From contig JAAZBV010000069.1 in NCBI GenBank assembly GCA_012513605.1, positions 1 to 64,000 on the forward strand: 64,000 nt of DNA. The letters are read 5' to 3'. Below the pieces are notes generated by a model that saw only the letters and a list, made by a program, of their open reading frames with translations, searched no databases and was not told where the DNA came from. Shown here in pieces: positions 38,415 to 47,800 of the stretch (position 1 is its first letter; each line of letters starts with the position of its first letter). The stretch comes from Desulfatiglans sp. GTDB taxonomy: Bacteria; Desulfobacterota; DSM-4660; Desulfatiglandales; HGW-15. The translations under genes and the position numbers were made by a program.

Positions 38415-40460
38415 ATGAAAGGCGGATATACAGGTAAAATAGCAAGGGTAAACCTGACCGATAAAACGGTCAGCACACTTTCGACAGAAAAATATCTGGC
38501 ATTTGGGGGCGGCCATGGAATAGGATCGGCAATATTCTTTGATCTTGTAGGTGATCAGTTGCCATTTGATGCATTTGATCCAAGAAATCTGATCATGATG
38601 ATAACATCACCCTTTTCAGGCACCTTTATGCCTGGCTCAGGAAGGTGTGACGTACAGGGGCTAAGCCCAATGCTTTATCCGATAGAATGGTTCGGGCACA
38701 GCAACTTTGGAGGCCGCTTTACGGCCCAGTTGAAATTTGCCGGATGGGACGGTGTTGTTGTTGAAGGAGCGGCAGATAAACCCTGCTGGATAAATATTAT
38801 TAATGACAAGGTGGTCATTGAGGATGCCAATGGAATATGGGGCATGGATACATGGGACACCCAACAGGAGATTGCAAGAAGGGTAATGCCCTCTCTCAGG
38901 CATGGCGAATGGGCTGAGGTAAGTGATGATGATTACTCTACTCAGGTGCCGGCCGTGGTGTGCTGCGGCCCCGCTGGCGAAAATAAAAGCCGTCTTGGCT
39001 GCCTGCTTCAGGGACCAGGTTCACAGGCTGCATTGTGCGGTTTCGGAGGGGTATTCGGTTCAAAGAATCTCAAGGCCATTAGCGCCATAGGAACGGGGAG
39101 TGTGCCCATTGCCGATCCCAAGGCATTTATGGATACGCGTCTGTGGTTTAACAAATTTCAGTGGAATGTAGACAACCCTCGTGAGGGCAACCGGTTTCTT
39201 TCCGGAATGTACAGGGTGTCGGCAGGCGCTCCCAGCGGCGCGAACACCACCAACGGACAGGTTCCTCTTGTTCCTGCCAGGGCTGCCGCCTGCGCTTCGT
39301 GCCCGCGGGGCTGCCGCATGCGAACTGCAAGTTCTGACAGCAATGAATCCGTTTGCGGCGGGACAATGACCTTCGGAAGTTTAGGGGCCGGCGGAGATCA
39401 GAAGAAGACGCGCAGAAACAATGACCTGATGCAAAAATATGGTTTCGGTCACTGGCAGCTTATACCGACAAAAAACTACCTTAAGAATCTTTATGACAGG
39501 GGTCTGGTGGGAAAAGGCAAAATGATCGAATGCGATCTCCCTCTCGATCAGTGGGACTCAGAAAGTTTCCCTGACATGCTTATGGAGGCAATGGCATCGC
39601 GCAAAGGAATAGGCAACGATCTTGCAGAAGGCGCCGCGAGATTCGCCAAAAAATACGGGCTGCTTGAGGAAGACCTTCATAAGGGCGTGCTTCCTCTGAC
39701 TTACTGGGGCACTTCCGACCACTACGATGCCAGGATCGAGGTGGAATGGGGGTATGGATCCCTTTTGGGAGAACGCGATCTTATGCTGCACATGATGTCC
39801 GATTATCCCCTGCACTGGATGGCGTGGACGGGTGATCCCTTTCTGACAGCCGAGCAGGCAGCCAGGCTTTATACCGATGCCATGGCGCCTTACAACGGAG
39901 ACATATTCATGGCGGATTACAGTGAAGAAAGGATGTACTCCGAGAGCAAGGTCAAATCGGTTGCATGGGTTAAGCATTATGAAAAATTCTGGATCGGGGC
40001 GGGCGGTTTCTGCGGCTGGCGATGGCCCATGTGCATTACCTGCACCACTGAAGACAGGAGAGGCCCCACGCCGGAAGCGGAGCCAAGATTCTGGAACGCG
40101 GTAACGGGCCAGAACCTCTCATTTGCAGATGGGATGGAGATCGGACATAAAATCTATACCCTTGACAGGGCCATCTGGGTGCTGCAGGGCAGACACAGGG
40201 ACATGGAGGTATTCCCCGATTACATATATGACCAGCCTTCAAGGGGAAGTGACATGCCCATGTACATAAATGGAGAATGGAACTATAATAGTGGCGCCGG
40301 TAGAAAGATTGACAGGAAAAAGTTTGAAGAGTGGAAGACAAAGTTCTACAAGTTCGAAGGTTATAACCCTGAAAACGGCTACCCGACACGCAAAACCCTT
40401 GAAGGCATGGGGCTAAAAAATGTTGCAGAGCTGTTAAAGAAGAGGGGCAAGCTGGGGTAA
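38415..40460 (+). CDS. Aldehyde:ferredoxin oxidoreductase-family tungsten/molybdenum enzyme
   Basis: 681 residues of AOR family. The N-terminal domain (GGYTGKIARVNLTDKTV, then SGRCDVQGLSP and GWDGVVVEG) binds the pterin cofactor. The iron-sulphur motif is C293-x2-C296-x3-C300, with a late Cys (C533, C540 or C543) as likely fourth ligand. Family members oxidise aldehydes or reduce acids, and BamB reduces benzoyl-CoA; the substrate here is unknown. No Tat signal is present on this protein, so it would have to be carried out bound to the ferredoxin subunit, or else the complex has an unexpected topology. AGGAGG lies 7 bases before the start. The gene ends at a hairpin. Confidence 0.9.
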   Translation: MKGGYTGKIARVNLTDKTVSTLSTEKYLAFGGGHGIGSAIFFDLVGDQLPFDAFDPRNLIMMITSPFSGTFMPGSGRCDVQGLSPMLYPIEWFGHSNFGGRFTAQLKFAGWDGVVVEGAADKPCWINIINDKVVIEDANGIWGMDTWDTQQEIARRVMPSLRHGEWAEVSDDDYSTQVPAVVCCGPAGENKSRLGCLLQGPGSQAALCGFGGVFGSKNLKAISAIGTGSVPIADPKAFMDTRLWFNKFQWNVDNPREGNRFLSGMYRVSAGAPSGANTTNGQVPLVPARAAACASCPRGCRMRTASSDSNESVCGGTMTFGSLGAGGDQKKTRRNNDLMQKYGFGHWQLIPTKNYLKNLYDRGLVGKGKMIECDLPLDQWDSESFPDMLMEAMASRKGIGNDLAEGAARFAKKYGLLEEDLHKGVLPLTYWGTSDHYDARIEVEWGYGSLLGERDLMLHMMSDYPLHWMAWTGDPFLTAEQAARLYTDAMAPYNGDIFMADYSEERMYSESKVKSVAWVKHYEKFWIGAGGFCGWRWPMCITCTTEDRRGPTPEAEPRFWNAVTGQNLSFADGMEIGHKIYTLDRAIWVLQGRHRDMEVFPDYIYDQPSRGSDMPMYINGEWNYNSGAGRKIDRKKFEEWKTKFYKFEGYNPENGYPTRKTLEGMGLKNVAELLKKRGKLG

Positions 40461-40489
40461 ACGATTTAAATTTTTTAATTCAGATTTGA

Positions 40490-40522
40490 CTATAGGCGGG
40501 GGGAACCTCTCCCCACCTATAG
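40490..40522 (+). terminator. Hairpin after the AOR gene
   Basis: CTATAGGCGGGGG and CTCCCCACCTATAG (one mismatch) can form a stem of about 12 pairs around GAACCT, 30 bases after the AOR stop. The following sequence is only partly T-rich (TTATTAAC), so it is a probable rather than certain terminator. Confidence 0.6.
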
Positions 40523-40727
40523 TTATTAACTGATGTTGAGAAGAGTGTCTTATAGTTATTCTTCAATTGTTTTTCTAATATCGAGCCATTGCTAAAGGAT
40601 ATTAAGTATAGTTTCCTTATCATTAACATATCTTTTAAAAACCAATATTCCAAAAATGAGGATAGCCCAATCCCATTTATGTAATACCTGGCAATGTTAT
40701 TATTTCCATCAGCCTCTTCCTGCAGGT

Positions 40728-42275
40728 TTAATATTGTTTTTTAATTCTTTCAATTTCTTCCTTTACTGTATCGGAAAGGTTTAATGTTTTTTCATCCAGA
40801 CGTTGTAAGCCACCTGAATACGAATAAGGGCAAGATGGGTCTATAGATCTTTGGATGTTTAATTTTTTAAGACTTGCGGGCACAAGCTCTTTTGCAGCAC
40901 GTTCCACCAAACGTCTTCTGGACTGGTTTTCCCCTGTGAGTTTTGCTCTCATTTTAGCATATGATAAGATGCTTACAGGAGAGTCTTTGTGTCCGCCATA
41001 CAGGCTAAATACAAAATTGGTTTCTCCTGAATAAATATCCAGTTCTGTGATTCCCACTACCATTGTATATGGATCTTTTGAAAAATAAGGAGAAATTGAT
41101 AATGAAAGCCAACTCATAATAGGGTCTGCTTCCCATTGGTAACCTTCCTCATCCATTTTATTGAAAATTTGATTTATGGAGGTTACAGCCTGGGGGCCTT
41201 CCTCTTTTGCTTTTTTCATTATTTCCTCTTTTAGTTTTGATAACGACCAGTCATTAAAATCAGATTTTGTTTTCCATATATTTGAGGCAATTTTTTCCAG
41301 ATAGGGTCTATAGGTAGACCTCGATGATTCAGGCGGAGTCCAATTGACAGGCAACCTTCTTATAACAACAGGAATTGATGTGATCTTCTCGTATGTAATA
41401 GCTATTTCATCAAGAAACCAAGGATTGCACGGTTCTAAGGGGATGAGTATAACCTTTAGCCCTTTTTCATTCTGATTTAAGACCTGGTATGAGGAGATTG
41501 TAGGAATGTCTTTGTTTAATATTTTAGCAGAAGCATTCAGGAGTTTTTCTTCCTCTGCATCTCTTTCGACTATTTTGGCACACTGAATTGCCTCCTCACT
41601 ATTTTTTATTATCGAGGAATATTCTATTTGAGCATCATAATTTGATGGGCTGGTCTGTAATAAATTTCTGTATACATCTATAACCCTTGGATCATTTTTG
41701 CTTGCAAGCAATTTGGCAAATTCATGAATAGGTCCTCCCCATCTTCCCATAACAACATTACCATATTTTAAAGCCACCTTATATTGATGTTCTCTGGCTG
41801 CTGATGTAATAGCGGTAATATAACTATCAATATTTGTCGCAAATGTATTGGGTACTTTGTATTTCCAAAAATATGCTCCTTCAGGAGTACCATATAACAG
41901 ATTTACCGAATGATCGGATTGTGTGTCACTGATAAGGATAACAGCAAAAAACTCTTTCAGGGTGAGTATATTTCCCCCGACTTCTTTAATGCTTTTATCA
42001 ATCTCTTCGGCGATTCCCTGATATACAGACTGTATTGTATTGGGTGTAGCGTCAAGATATTTTAAAGTGATTTCATGTTTGGGTAGATTTTCCCATTGAA
42101 GCAGAAAGAAATTCTCATCTTTTATATTTTTATGTAATTTCCATTCGCCTATTTTATTAGGGAAAAAAATTTCCTCTTCCACAAAACCAAAAAACTTGGG
42201 CAGATCTTCTGCATTAGTAACATATGGTAAAAATATTAAAGACATGAAGATTATTATTTGGATTGTTTTTGTCAT
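40728..42275 (-). CDS. Secreted archaemetzincin-like protein lacking the metal site
   Basis: 515 residues with a signal peptide (1-22, ending TNA-ED). Residues 24-270 match no family I know. Residues about 274-515 follow the archaemetzincin (peptidase M54) pattern: GLKVILIPLEPCNPWFLDEIAITYEKITSIPV, VVGITELDIYSGETNFVFSLYGG, VSILSYAKMRAK, then DPSC-x-YSYSGGLQRLDEKT. In true members the segment before this reads KE-x2-HE-x2-H-x2-G-x2-HC. Here residues 462-477 read KELVPASLKKLNIQRS, so all three His and the Glu are gone (P466, A467, K470, R476), as are most later cysteines; C482 remains. It is probably a non-catalytic relative. It is AT-rich, with no close partner. Confidence 0.6.
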   Translation of the reverse strand: MTKTIQIIIFMSLIFLPYVTNAEDLPKFFGFVEEEIFFPNKIGEWKLHKNIKDENFFLLQWENLPKHEITLKYLDATPNTIQSVYQGIAEEIDKSIKEVGGNILTLKEFFAVILISDTQSDHSVNLLYGTPEGAYFWKYKVPNTFATNIDSYITAITSAAREHQYKVALKYGNVVMGRWGGPIHEFAKLLASKNDPRVIDVYRNLLQTSPSNYDAQIEYSSIIKNSEEAIQCAKIVERDAEEEKLLNASAKILNKDIPTISSYQVLNQNEKGLKVILIPLEPCNPWFLDEIAITYEKITSIPVVIRRLPVNWTPPESSRSTYRPYLEKIASNIWKTKSDFNDWSLSKLKEEIMKKAKEEGPQAVTSINQIFNKMDEEGYQWEADPIMSWLSLSISPYFSKDPYTMVVGITELDIYSGETNFVFSLYGGHKDSPVSILSYAKMRAKLTGENQSRRRLVERAAKELVPASLKKLNIQRSIDPSCPYSYSGGLQRLDEKTLNLSDTVKEEIERIKKQY

Positions 42276-42559
42276 TCCAGGTTCCTTTTTTTAATAGAGA
42301 CATTATCAAGATTTAATGGTTAGTCACCTGGTCGTAATGATAATGGTGACTTTTCATTTTTTCTAAAGGTTGCGGTTGTTCTAATAATTTCATTTTTAAT
42401 CATTATCGTTAAAATAATCGTAGCCTAGAACCATTTTCAAATAGGTGATGCGGCAACAACTCCAGTGTCACTATGTCCTGCTACTGCGGACAACAGCCTA
42501 TTTTTCTGATTATTTAAGCCTCAAAAATAGTTAAAAAACCTCGAACGATAATTACTCTA
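42276..42559. other. AT-rich gap without gene
   Basis: 284 bases between the archaemetzincin-like gene and the broken UspB-like gene. I see no coding frame with a start site and no clear hairpin; it should hold the promoter of the former. Confidence 0.4.
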
Positions 42560-42876
42560 TCAACTGAAAGACAAAACAATTCCTAATAACACCACGCAAC
42601 CGATTGGCCATATAACCGATGCAATAATAAGGATAACTGCTTGCTGCCGTAACTTCCAAAGGTCATTATGTTGTCGAAGTAAGGCTATGGACTCCTTACG
42701 AAAAAGAAACGTAAAGTTCTTTGGCTCCCATATGTGGGAGGTGTGACATATCGTTTAGCCTCATCTGGACACTTCTTCAAGAAATGATTACGCACACAAT
42801 TGAATTGAAGCGCAGTAAAAAACCATAGCACACCGGTCGAAATAAAAATTATCAATGGTACTATTTCGTTTTGCAT
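42560..42876 (-). pseudogene. UspB-like two-span membrane protein, frameshifted
   Basis: The frame from ATG 42876 gives an N-terminal transmembrane helix (IVPLIIFISTGVLWFFTALQF) and a polar middle (VRNHFLKKCPDEAKRYVTPP), then stops at 42685. Adding one base to the A5 run at 42701-42705 joins it to a second frame that reads RKESIALLRQHNDLWKLRQQ and a second helix (AVILIIASVIWPIGCVVLLGI), ending at 42560. The restored product is about 107 residues. Length and layout, with a helix at each end around a basic middle, resemble UspB, the universal-stress membrane protein. Either a real mutation or a sequencing error in the homopolymer. Confidence 0.6.
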
Positions 42877-42967
42877 GATCCTGAATCCTTTCCAAAAGCA
42901 TATCCAGCAGTTTTAACAAATAATCCTTGTATCTCCGCGAATGTAAGACTAAACCCATTTAGTTTTC

Positions 42968-43291
42968 TTAACTACCTTTAAAATAATTTTCTATATTATT
43001 CTCATCGATATATTGTTTAAGTTTTTTGGATATATATGTACCAACCGGGAAGCCCAAATATAATAAACTCAAATATAATTTCATCAGATAAAATCCCCAT
43101 CTTTTTTGAAAAACAATTCCTAATCCAATAAAGGAATGAAACAAAGAAGATAATAATATGAAAACTTGAAATTCAATAGTATACCTAATATCGACTCGTA
43201 ATAAAAAATGCATAGTCATTCCTAGGATAGCTATGCCAATAAGTGTATATCCGAATATGAAAATTGGTTTTAAGATATAATTTGTTTTCAT
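42968..43291 (-). CDS. Small membrane protein of unknown function
   Basis: 107 residues with three likely transmembrane helices (about 10-32, 39-61, 66-88) and a charged C-terminus (KKLKQYIDENNIENYFKG). I recognise no family. Its start lies 6 bases beyond a 35-base scrap of RHS core sequence, so the gene now occupies the position of an RHS tip or its downstream immunity gene. That makes it a candidate leftover immunity or cargo gene; this is inference from position only. AT-rich. Confidence 0.6.
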   Translation of the reverse strand: MKTNYILKPIFIFGYTLIGIAILGMTMHFLLRVDIRYTIEFQVFILLSSLFHSFIGLGIVFQKRWGFYLMKLYLSLLYLGFPVGTYISKKLKQYIDENNIENYFKGS

Positions 43292-43297
43292 TTTTTA

Positions 43298-43332
43298 CAA
43301 CCCTTACCCTGTTTCCAATACCATCGTATAAG
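43298..43332 (-). repeat. Relic of RHS core sequence
   Basis: 32 of these 35 bases match 45736-45770 inside the large RHS gene, in the same orientation. On the minus strand they encode YDGIGNRVRVV, against YDGMGNRVRAV in the intact gene. The frame then runs directly into the start of the 107-residue membrane protein. It marks a past recombination or a decayed second RHS copy. Confidence 0.8.
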
Positions 43333-43350
43333 CATTGAGGGGTGCAACCT

Positions 43351-43845
43351 TTAATTAGTCAGCAATTTATAAAATAAAAGACAAATTACACTTACACATA
43401 CAGCTACAATGGCGATTTGGATAGTTTCTTTAATTAACCACCCTTTAGGTTTTTCCACTATTTTATTATTGATTATTGAATATAGATCCGAGCCCTCTTC
43501 TACTTCATTTTTTATTTTTTTTATTTCATTTGCAATATCAGTAACCCATGCCTTCCGCTCAGGTACATGCAATTCAATTAAAGAGTTGTTATGCAATAAA
43601 ATGGTCAATTTAGAAGATATGAAATCAGGATGTTTCATATTTATTGAATTAATGCTTTCAAGGGGAATAGATTCGTCTAGCGTTTCAATATTAAAAGCAT
43701 TTGATTCAAAATGAAGCCGAATATTTGTTAGATACCATGTCCCGCCAACCCAAGCAAATGGTGTTAGATAGTTACCGCGGTAATTCCCACGACTTTTTCG
43801 TATCAGTTTTTCATTAACATTGAATTGCATATATTTATTTACCAC
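43351..43845 (-). CDS. GRAM/PH-like domain protein with C-terminal membrane anchor
   Basis: 164 residues. The first 100 residues have the beta-strand pattern of a GRAM/PH-like fold (FNVNEKLIRKSRGNY, GGTWYLTNIRLHFES, SIPLESINSINMKH, LTILLHNNSLIELHVPE). A helix and a single C-terminal transmembrane segment (about 141-161, IQIAIVAVCVSVICLLFYKLL) follow, giving a tail-anchored layout. Such domains bind lipids or proteins at membranes. It overlaps the upstream small gene by 11 bases. Role unknown; position after the RHS gene allows an immunity function, untested. Confidence 0.65.
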   Translation of the reverse strand: MVNKYMQFNVNEKLIRKSRGNYRGNYLTPFAWVGGTWYLTNIRLHFESNAFNIETLDESIPLESINSINMKHPDFISSKLTILLHNNSLIELHVPERKAWVTDIANEIKKIKNEVEEGSDLYSIINNKIVEKPKGWLIKETIQIAIVAVCVSVICLLFYKLLTN

Positions 43846-44161
43846 TTGAAGAATTGTTCGTTCCAGAAAAACTGCTTTTATTTGAAGAAGGATTGTTTTT
43901 TACATCTGCAAATACCGGGTCTGAAACCATCAAAATAGAATCTACCACTCCAGTTGTTATTCCTGTACGCACCGCTGCTTGTATTCCGGTTTTTGAAATT
44001 GTAGTTACGATATTCCCTACACCTGCTCCTACAAAAGCAGAAATGGTGCCAGATACATCAGCATTCGCGACATCAGATATATCACCTCCCATTAAAGATG
44101 TTGATGCTGTACCCAATAATGTCCTTCCGATCAAAGAGGCTGGAGTACAACGATTTTCCAA
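43835..44161 (-). CDS. Orphan Gly-rich RHS-tip-like fragment
   Basis: 108 residues from TTG 44161, with no clear ribosome-binding site, so the start is uncertain and the frame could be a fragment. The sequence alternates small residues and short hydrophobic stretches (ISAFVGAGVGNIVTTI, TGIQAAVRTGITTGVVDSI) and ends in a Ser/Asn-rich tail (PSSNKSSFSGTNNSSSGK). This resembles the Gly/Ala-rich segment after the core in RHS proteins, including the one at 44861 (GAVFGAIGGSAADLMFQAA, tail SSNNSK). I infer a displaced tip. Confidence 0.45.
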   Translation of the reverse strand: MENRCTPASLIGRTLLGTASTSLMGGDISDVANADVSGTISAFVGAGVGNIVTTISKTGIQAAVRTGITTGVVDSILMVSDPVFADVKNNPSSNKSSFSGTNNSSSGK

Positions 44162-44180
44162 GCTGATACCCGCAGAGCTC

Positions 44181-44534
44181 TCAGGATTTCTTTATTTTGC
44201 CTGTTTTAATTAGTACAATCATAACTAGAATAAAAATAAAAATAAAACAGAATAAATAAATAGTTATAAAACGAGATATTTTCATTTCGCATAAAACATT
44301 AATCCACAGATATATAATTTGACCAGGTATGATTAAAAAAAATAATAAAAAAATAAAAGGGAGGGTAACCCTCCATATTATATCTATCGCCTTAAAAAAT
44401 TTATTTTCATTATTACTTTTCTCTTCAATGTAAGTCTTAAATTTGCCAACATACAACATAAAGAATCCTATGCCTAGTCCGACTAACATAGACATGATTA
44501 CAACAAAGAAATATAAAAAAGGTACTTTACACAT
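44181..44534 (-). CDS. Small multi-span membrane protein of unknown function
   Basis: 117 residues. Three to four hydrophobic helices (about 4-30, 48-80, 92-114), with a lysine-rich loop KFKTYIEEKSNNENKF between the first two and a basic terminus KTGKIKKS. No family recognised. It lies between the RHS gene and the displaced tip fragment. A membrane protein immediately after an RHS gene could be an immunity protein to a membrane-active tip, but nothing in the sequence proves it. Confidence 0.55.
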   Translation of the reverse strand: MCKVPFLYFFVVIMSMLVGLGIGFFMLYVGKFKTYIEEKSNNENKFFKAIDIIWRVTLPFIFLLFFLIIPGQIIYLWINVLCEMKISRFITIYLFCFIFIFILVMIVLIKTGKIKKS

Positions 44535-44595
44535 TATTTAGCTCTACTGCCTCCATATATCCCTTATTCTTTAATCTAAATTATGTCTTATATTT

Positions 44596-44823
44596 TTAAT
44601 TTCTCGTTTCTCTTGTCTTAATAAAATAGATTACTCCAACAATTACAGCAAAAATTAGCGCAACGATTTCTCCATCAAAACCAAGTCGATTACTAAAGCT
44701 AGCGAGCACTGCACATACAAGAATAAATGCTATAAAATATACACCTCTTTTCTTGTTTTTTCGTATTTCTATCCATGAAATTAGCAAGATCCAAATTATA
44801 CAAATTATGGTTAGAGCTCCCAT
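44596..44823 (-). CDS. Small membrane protein directly downstream of RHS gene
   Basis: 75 residues with two to three transmembrane segments (LTIICIIWILLISWIEI, GVYFIAFILVCAVLASF, GEIVALIFAVIVGVIYFI) and short basic loops. Its start is 37 bases after the RHS stop on the same strand, the normal site of an RHS immunity gene. The hydrophobic Gly-rich RHS tip and a membrane-bound immunity protein would be consistent with each other. Family not recognised. Confidence 0.6.
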   Translation of the reverse strand: MGALTIICIIWILLISWIEIRKNKKRGVYFIAFILVCAVLASFSNRLGFDGEIVALIFAVIVGVIYFIKTRETRN

Positions 44824-44860
44824 CTGAAAATCCTTTATTTTAGTTTTAGCTAAATGATTC

Positions 44861-47800
44861 TTATTTACTATTATTAGAAGATGTCAACTGGTTATATGCG
44901 AATTTAGCTGTGGGGAACAAAGTTCCTCTTCCAACAGCAGTAGCTATTTCACCTAATGCAGCATTTCTATTGGAAACTTGCATAGCTGTGGCAATGGGAT
45001 TGCGGTACTTTCCTGCCGCCATAGCAATTTCCCTTGCTTTTAAATTTTTTGAAGCGACACTATATGCTTTATAAGCTTTAATTGCTTTACTACCTTGAGT
45101 AAAAGCCCCATACCCTATAGCACCGGATACTGCCCCAACCCCACTAGAAATAAACACAGATTTCAAATTAATATCTGAAAAAGCACTTTCACCCTGTGCT
45201 ATATTCGATGCCGCTTGAAACATAAGATCAGCAGCGGAACCTCCAATCGCCCCAAAAACAGCACCTAAAATTGCTGCTTCTCCTTCTGGATCAATCAACA
45301 ACACCGGGTTGTTGTTCACATACACATATAGATTTACATCCCCACCCCCGAACCCCAGGGGGTCTTCTGATATAAACCTTCCCAGTGTCGGATCATAATA
45401 GCGGGCTTTCATATAGAAGAGACCATTAGGTTCTGACATAACACCATACTGCCCTACATACTTGAACGGTTGCACAAAGGTTTCCTGTTCATTTCCTATT
45501 TCTCCAAAGGGTGTATATGCGTACTTGTTTACTATATTCTGGCTGCTGTCTGTTATGGCAATTGTGCTTCCTGTTGCATTATAATGATAGCAATATAATT
45601 CTCCTGTTGCAGTTACCATCGCCATTAAGCCATTACCATATATGTAATACCTCTGGATTACATTATTTGCATCAGCCCCTGCAAGCAGGTTGCCTCTGGC
45701 ATCATAGATATATTTTGTAGTAACACCATTTCTTACAGCCCTTACCCTGTTTCCCATACCATCGTAAAAGTACTGTATGGTACTCCCTATGGTCTTAAGC
45801 CTGTGCTCATAATCAAAGGTGTATGTCGTGCTGTTTTTTGCTGACAACTGCCCTTCGTCATCATGGGTGAAGGTGTCTGCCCCTGCGGTTAGCAGCCTGT
45901 TCTTCTGGCTGTTGTATGTATAGTTAATGGTTTGGGCGCTTGGGTCGAATGTTAAAGGCTCATTTTTCGCTATATGTGTCCTGTTGCCATTGTTATCCAG
46001 GGTAAAATGATAGGTGGCTAAGGGTGTTGTATCGCCTTTTTCATTCTCCAGATCAGCTAACCTGTCCGCATTATCATACCCATAATAAACCTTCGTCCCA
46101 TTAAACTGGTCTATCTGGTCAAGACGCCCTGAAGCATCATAATAAAATGTGCTCGCCGGGGTGCCAGTTACAAAGTTGATGGTAACTGTCTCAAGCCGGT
46201 TCAGTTCATCATAGGTGTAGGTGACTGTCTTATTGCCCGGATAGGTCAATGTGGTGAGGTTCCCTGCATTATCGTAATTGTAAGCAATCTCAAACCCCTG
46301 TGCATCTGTAAATCTCCTGAGCCTACTTGCTGCATCATACTCATTGTATGTGGTTGTACCAATGGAATCCTGCATCCTGTACAGGTTATCACGTGAATCA
46401 TACTGGAAACTCACAGTTGAAGCATCCTGATAGGTGATTGTATCCATCTTACCGCTGGGAGTGTAGCTGTATGAGATAGTATTGTTTTTCCGGTCTGTGA
46501 TGGTATGAAGGCTCCCATCATCATAATAGGTGTAGCCAGTTGCCTTACTTAGAGGATCTGTCCTGGTTAAGATTTGCCCCCTGTTGTTATAGGTAAAGCC
46601 TGTATGTGAACCAGCCTGATCATTCAGGTCTGTCATCCAGCCTCTTGAGTTGTATGTGTAATCTACAATAGGTTCTGTATCCACTTTGGAGGTATCAGGG
46701 TTTCCGAATGGATCATATGTTAATGTGGTTATAATCCCTTTGCCATCTGATGTTGTATTTGTAAGCCCGTTTGGATAATAGGTTATATCTCTATGAATCT
46801 CCTTTCCTGTTTCAGGATATGTGGTAGTTTTTTCAAGGCGATGTTCAGAGTCATAGTCAAGGTGAGAAAGGTTTCTCTGTATGACATCATTCATAGTCAG
46901 ATAAGTATCTGTAAGCTGGAATTCCGTATCATATGTATATTTAGAGTCATATTCTATTCCTGATAAAGGGCCTACAGCCTTTACAAGATTATGATTGCCA
47001 TCATATATAAACTCTGCCTCATTTCCCCTCGGGTCAGTCGTTTTAACAACATGGTTTTGTCCATCGTATTCAGAGTAACTCCTGTTACCTATGGCATTTT
47101 TAAAACTTACGGTTCTCCCCTTATCATCAAAATAATAAACCGCCTGGTTACCTTCTGTATCCTCTTCTATATTTCTGTAACCTGAAAAATACAGGTTGTA
47201 TGTCCTGTTAACTATACTGCCATTAATCTTTCTTGGGACTGTCTGGGTTTTAACCCTGTCAAGCTCATCATATGTATTGGTTACAGTTATTATATTCAGG
47301 GGGTTGGTAAGGGTTGTAATCCTGTTTTTGGTATCGTATCCATATTGCCACAGCTTATTCTCAAGGTCTCTGAAACCAGTCAGATTACCATTGGTGTAGT
47401 CATATGATACTGACCTACCTGTGGAATCTGTAACAGTATCAAGGAAATCACCATCATATGTTAAGGTTAATGACCTTTGAAAGGTATCCCTGACAGTTTG
47501 TAACTTGTCTCCTGAATACTGGAATGTCAGAGAGTTATTGTCCGCATCAACGATTGAACTAATCTTTTTATCTGTATTGAAGTTTATATTCATGTCAAAG
47601 CGGTCTTCCAACCTGAAGGTTGTACCTTCAACCAGTTTCACAGTCGTATTCGGAGGGGAGTTATATGTCCCATCCGCGAGTTTCACAAAATCAAGTGTTT
47701 TACTCCCCATATGGACTGTAACTACATTATCAATAAGTTGGTCAACCATCCATTTTTGTATCTGTGAAATCGTTAGCCAGTTAATCAGGCTGTCTTGAGT

